NCBI GenBank assembly: GCA_905221605.1
Contig: CAJNDS010000535.1
Location: 451,888-515,887 of the forward strand
Direction of reading: 5' to 3'
Length of the DNA: 64,000 nucleotides
Origin: Symbiodinium natans
Lineage: Eukaryota > Sar > Dinophyceae > Suessiales > Symbiodiniaceae
In this document: piece by piece, positions 60,872 through 64,000 of the stretch
Position numbering within the stretch: position 1 is the stretch's first letter
Layout: each line of letters begins with the position of its first letter
Program-made: the position numbers and the translations under genes
The notes under the pieces: generated by a model
Told to the model about the DNA's origin: nothing
Databases searched by the model: none
Seen by the model: only the letters and a program-made list of their open reading frames with translations

Positions 60872-60989
60872 CGCCTGTGTCCAGAGGTGCTTTGCAAGCC
60901 GCTGGTGCTGGCGGACTCGGCGGACACGCGCCACCTCTGCGCAGTTACCTTGGAGGCGTTTCTGCACACCACGCCGGGGCCCCCAGGAG
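60872..60989 (+). CDS. Exon of an unknown helical protein, 39 codons
   Basis: Between CCCTCAG and GGAG|GTTAGGG the frame RLCPEVLCKPLVLADSADT then HLCAVTLEAFLHTTPG is open. Strong codon-like structure. The donor is the first GT of a TTTAGGG array that runs to about 61,085. Confidence 0.55.
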
Positions 60990-61264
60990 GTTAGGGTTTA
61001 GGGTTTAGGGTTTAGGGTTTAGGGTTTAGGGTTTAGGGTTTAGGGTTTAGGGTTTAGGGTTTAGGGTTTAGGGTTTAGGGTTTAGGCGTCCTAGAGCGCC
61101 AATTAGACACCCTATAGACACCCTGGCCTAGGAAGTTCGAGGTCTGGCACGCTGAACCCTACAAACTCCAGCTGAACCCCGAAGCCCTCTCCTAAATGTC
61201 AGGCAGATGGTTTGGGGATCTCCGGCTGGGTGTAGATTTCCGAAACCCCTAAACCCTAAACCCT

Positions 61265-61860
61265 AGCCCTAAACCCTAAACCCTAAACCCTAAACCCTAA
61301 AAACCCTAAACCCTAAACCTCGGCTTCGGGGAGTGCGGTCGCTGGGAAACTTTCGGTCCTTGCGTGTTCGATTCATGCTCAGGGCTTATGGATGCTTATG
61401 TGCTTTAGGGTTTAGGGTTTAGGGTTTAGGGTTTAGGGTTTGGGGGTTGGGGGTTGAGGGTTTAGGGTTTAGGAAGAGGTCTTCATGATATAAATACCTT
61501 GGAGGTCTGGGACTTCACCGGTCTCTGGGCCCTATATCCTAAACCCTACACCCTAAACCCTGAACCCTAAACCCTAAAGCACATAAGCATCCATAAGCCC
61601 TGAGCATGAATCGAACACGCAAGGACCGAAAGTTTCCCAGCGACCGCACTCCCCGAAGCCGAGGTTTAGGGTTTAGGGTTTTTAGGGTTTAGGGTTTAGG
61701 GTTTAGGGTTTAGGGTTTGGGGGTTGGGGGTTGAGGGTTTAGGGTTTAGGAAGAGGTCTTCATGATATAAATACCTTGGAGGTCTGGGACTTCACCGGTC
61801 TCTGGGCCCTATATCCTAAACCCTACACCCTAAACCCTAAACCCTAAACCCTAAACCCTA
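61265..61860. repeat. Inverted and direct segmental duplication (A-B-A'-B)
   Basis: Segment A (about 61,268-61,410, with CCTCGGCTTCGGGGAGTGCG and ATTCATGCTCAGGGCTTATG) is repeated inverted at about 61,575-61,720, including a matching TAAAAACCC telomeric variant. Segment B (about 61,438-61,560, GAGGTCTTCATGATATAAAT) is repeated in direct orientation at about 61,716-61,835. Identity is nearly complete, so the rearrangement is recent. Confidence 0.9.
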
Positions 61861-61896
61861 AACCTCTCTTTCGTATATAATTTAAATGTTAAGGAG

Positions 61897-62461
61897 TTAC
61901 TGGGCAAGGTCGCCGTTTTACTGGGCAAGGTCGCCGTTTTACTGGGCAAGGTCGATTTTTTGACCAAAATCGACCTTGCCCAGTAAAACGGCGACCTTGC
62001 CCAGTAAAACGGCGACCTTGCCCAGTAAAACGGCGACCTTCGGGGCCGAAGGTAGCATTTTTACTGGGCAGGGGGGTGTGCCCGAAGGTCGCCGTTTTAC
62101 TGGGCAAGGTCGCCGTTTTACTGGGCAAGGTCGCCGTTTTACTGGGCAAGGTCGCCGTCGCCGTTTTACTGGGCAAGGTCGCCGTTTTACTGGGCAAGGT
62201 CGATTTTGGACCTCCCAGTAAAACGGCGACCTTGCCCAGTAAAACGGCGACCTTGCCCAGTAAAACGGCGACCTTGCCCAGTAAACGGCCGTTTTACTGG
62301 GCAAGGTCGCCGTTTTACTGGGCAAGGTCGATTTTGTGACCGAAGGTCGCCGTTTACTGGGCAAGGTCGCCGTCGATTTTTTGACCAAAATCGACCTTGC
62401 CCAGTAAAACGGCGACCTTGCCCAGTAAAACGGCGACCTGCCCAGTAAACGGCCGTTTTTT
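61897..62461. repeat. Fold-back array of a 21-bp unit in alternating orientation
   Basis: The unit TTTTACTGGGCAAGGTCGCC(G) occurs about 20 times in blocks: forward, reverse, forward, reverse, forward, reverse. Two forward/reverse hinges are the same palindrome, TCGATTTTTTGACCAAAATC (61,952 and 62,374). Because 21 is a multiple of 3, frames on both strands stay open (LGKVAVL, TATLPSK), which is not evidence for a protein. Transcripts or single strands would fold into several long hairpins. Confidence 0.95.
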
Positions 62462-62581
62462 AGTACTGAAATCGACGGTTCTGGGTGGCCTCTCGTTTTC
62501 CGGATTTTCGAAAAACCGAGCCTTCAACGACAGGGGCGTTTAAACCGTAGGGTTTAGGGCCCCCGCCACCCCCCCCCCCGT

Positions 62582-62958
62582 CGTAACGCCTCACCCCTTC
62601 CAAGCACATCACCCCCCGATAAGCAAGACCTGGAATCATGTATTTTCACTCGTAACGTCTCATCCCTTCCAAGTACATCATCCAAGCACATCACCCCCCG
62701 ATAAGCAAGACCTGGAATCATGCACTTTCACTCGTAACATCTCACCCCTTCCAAGCATGATTCCAGGTCTTGCTTATCGGGGGGTGATGTGCTTGGAAGG
62801 GGTGAGGCGTTACGAGTGAAAATGCATGATTCCAGGTCTTGCTTATCGGGGGGTGATGTGCTTGGAAGGGGTGAGACGTTACGAGTGACAATGAAAATGC
62901 ATGATTCCAGGTCTTGGTTATCGGGGGGCGATGTGCTTGGAAGGGGTGAGACGTTACG
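62582..62958. repeat. Fold-back array of a 69-bp unit (2.3 reverse, 3 forward)
   Basis: The forward unit begins CATGATTCCAGGTCTTGCTT and ends GTTACGAGTGAAAATG, at 62,756, 62,825 and 62,900. Reverse units lie at 62,582-62,650, 62,651-62,732 and, truncated, 62,733-62,755. The symmetry point is at CCAAG|CATGATTCC. One reverse copy has a 12-bp internal duplication. Confidence 0.95.
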
Positions 62959-62979
62959 GCATGGGTGCGTCGGACTAGA

Positions 62980-63008
62980 AATTAAGAAAAACTTTTTATT
63001 TTCTTAAT
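62980..63008. other. Short hairpin ATTAAGAAAA...TTTTCTTAAT
   Basis: A 10-bp perfect inverted repeat with an 8-bp loop, immediately after the fold-back array. Function unknown. Confidence 0.6.
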
Positions 63009-63121
63009 GTTATGGGATTCTTTGGGCGGGTGGGTTTTTTTCCGTTGCCTGAACACACTGCTGGCCTAGTAAATGCTCGAACTTGAGATGCTGAACCCTA
63101 AACCCTAAACCCTAAACCCCG

Positions 63122-63237
63122 AGCCGTAAAGAAGCCCTGGAGGCCTGGTATGGAGGAGGGCCGCGCCTGGTCAGAAGTCGTCCGCTTCGAGTGGTGCTGT
63201 GGGCAAGACGTCGTCCCTCGCCCTTTTTTGGGAGGAG
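63122..63237 (+). CDS. Exon-like island open in two frames
   Basis: One frame reads KKPWRPGMEEGRAWSEVVR then FEWCCGQDVV; the other reads EALEAWYGGGPRLVRSRPL then RVVLWARRR. Both are open through the island. TTTAGGG follows. The frame cannot be chosen. Confidence 0.35.
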
Positions 63238-63666
63238 TTTAGGGTTTAGGGTTTCGGGTTCAGGGTTTCGGGTTCAGGGTTTAGGGTTTAGGGGCTGGAG
63301 GGTTTAGGGTTTCCGGGCTCGGGTTTAGGGTTTAGGGTTCTTAGGGTTTGGGGACTGGGAGGTGCTTGGGGTTTGGGGATGCTATGGTTTGGGCTTCTTG
63401 TTTCGGGTTGACCCCTTGTTTCGGGCTGACCCCACGTGAGTTTTTTGGGGGGGCCGCGAGCCGAGGGTGTATAAGTCCACTTCTAGCTCTACTTAGGGAC
63501 TCAGGGGGCTTAGAAGTACAGGTAATAATTGGGGATTCGAAGGACCCCATGAACCTCCAAGTAAGGCTTGAACAGCATTAGGGCCTGGGGTTTCAGGGCG
63601 TCTATGGCTTTGCTTTTTCCGGACTCAGGGTTTGCGGTTTTAGGGCTTTAGGCTTCAATGTTTTGT

Positions 63667-63723
63667 GACTTTGCACCCGAGAGCCAAGGAGACTTCGGAT
63701 TATTCAGATCTGAGAATTTCTAA
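63667..63723 (+). CDS. Possible last exon, 18 codons
   Basis: The frame DFAPESQGDFGLFRSENF ends at TAA, directly followed by CCCTAAA. There is no clear acceptor upstream. A family D right-end relic lies about 100 bp upstream. Confidence 0.3.
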   Translation, partial: DFAPESQGDFGLFRSENF

Positions 63724-63741
63724 ACCCTAAACCCTAAACCC

Positions 63742-63789
63742 TCAACCGCAAGCCCGTGTCGTACGCTTTGAGCAAGCCTGTCCCGCCGA
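63742..63789 (+). CDS. Possible micro-exon
   Basis: The frame RKPVSYALSKPVPPKR lies between CCCTCAACCG and TTTAGGG. It is short and basic. Splice borders are not defined. Confidence 0.25.
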
Positions 63790-64000
63790 AAAGGCCGTTT
63801 AGGGTTTAGGGCTTAGGGTTTAAGGTTTAGGGGTTAGGGTTTAGGGTTTAGGGTTTATTGTAGGGTTTAGGGTTCAAGGTTCAGATAGCCCTAAACCCTA
63901 AGCTTCCGAGGTCTTACTTTGGAGCTCGGATTTAGTTTAGGGTTGAGGGTCCCTAAACCCAAGCCTTTAAATGGCCTCAAGCCCGTCAACCCTAATACCC

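Noticed and set aside
61889-62448. Overlapping frames encoding LGKVAVL-, TATLPSK- or RRFTGQG-type repeats
   Set aside because: The 21-bp unit is a multiple of three, so frames remain open automatically. The orientation switches argue for a DNA or RNA structure rather than a protein.
1-64000. Window as a true chromosome end (telomere/subtelomere)
   Set aside because: Arrays are short, degenerate and in both orientations, with unique exons between them throughout. No terminal uni-directional array is present.
1-64000. tRNA, rRNA, CRISPR arrays, riboswitches, bacterial promoters
   Set aside because: No cloverleaf, conserved rRNA core, or spacer-repeat pattern was seen; the periodic arrays here have no variable spacers. 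The sequence is clearly eukaryotic.

Overview
The window looks like dinoflagellate nuclear DNA. Four things point there. (1) All convincing exons lie on the + strand, as in unidirectional dinoflagellate gene blocks. (2) Introns use GT, GC or GA donors, and in the best gene the exon after the acceptor always starts with G (AG|G). (3) Introns are made of introner-like elements, with short terminal inverted repeats and with direct repeats that supply the donor. (4) Telomere-type repeats TTTAGGG/CCCTAAA and their variants fill nearly every non-coding gap, in both orientations, over all 64 kb. The species cannot be named; a Suessiales or Amoebophrya-like lineage would fit.

The main result is that telomere-type repeat tracts act as intron sequence. 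The best case is a 13-exon gene at 42,664-46,334. Its joined reading frame stays open for 558 codons across 12 introns. Several of these introns are only CCCTAAA repeats between duplicated target bases; others are TIR introners, some with telomere repeats inside. A MATE-family transporter can be followed collinearly through about 17 tiny exons from 772 to about 23,930, again separated by telomere-repeat introns.

Layout. 1-771: degenerate telomeric DNA. 772-23,931: MATE gene, with unrelated exon-like fragments in its introns, including a possible C5 DNA methyltransferase exon and a lysine-rich exon. 24,461-24,687: reverse-transcriptase relic. 24,950-26,918: two-exon 3' gene end with introns of long telomere-variant arrays. 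27,479-29,745: non-autonomous element with 29-bp TIRs and an 8-bp target duplication, packed with satellites. 30,783-31,138: short-exon gene with a 56-nt purely telomeric intron. 31-40 kb: scattered exon candidates and introners. 40,291-41,839: start and a possible end of an unknown gene. 42,664-46,334: 13-exon membrane protein. 46-56 kb: microsatellites, introners, a membrane-protein fragment and a gene ending at 55,370. 56-61 kb: exon-like fragments, some rich in helix-forming residues. 61,265-62,958: three successive fold-back structures. 63-64 kb: weak exons in telomeric DNA.

Most exon calls rest on open frame, protein-like composition and splice-site logic seen in this sequence. No database or transcript search was possible. 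Products are named only where family motifs are visible.
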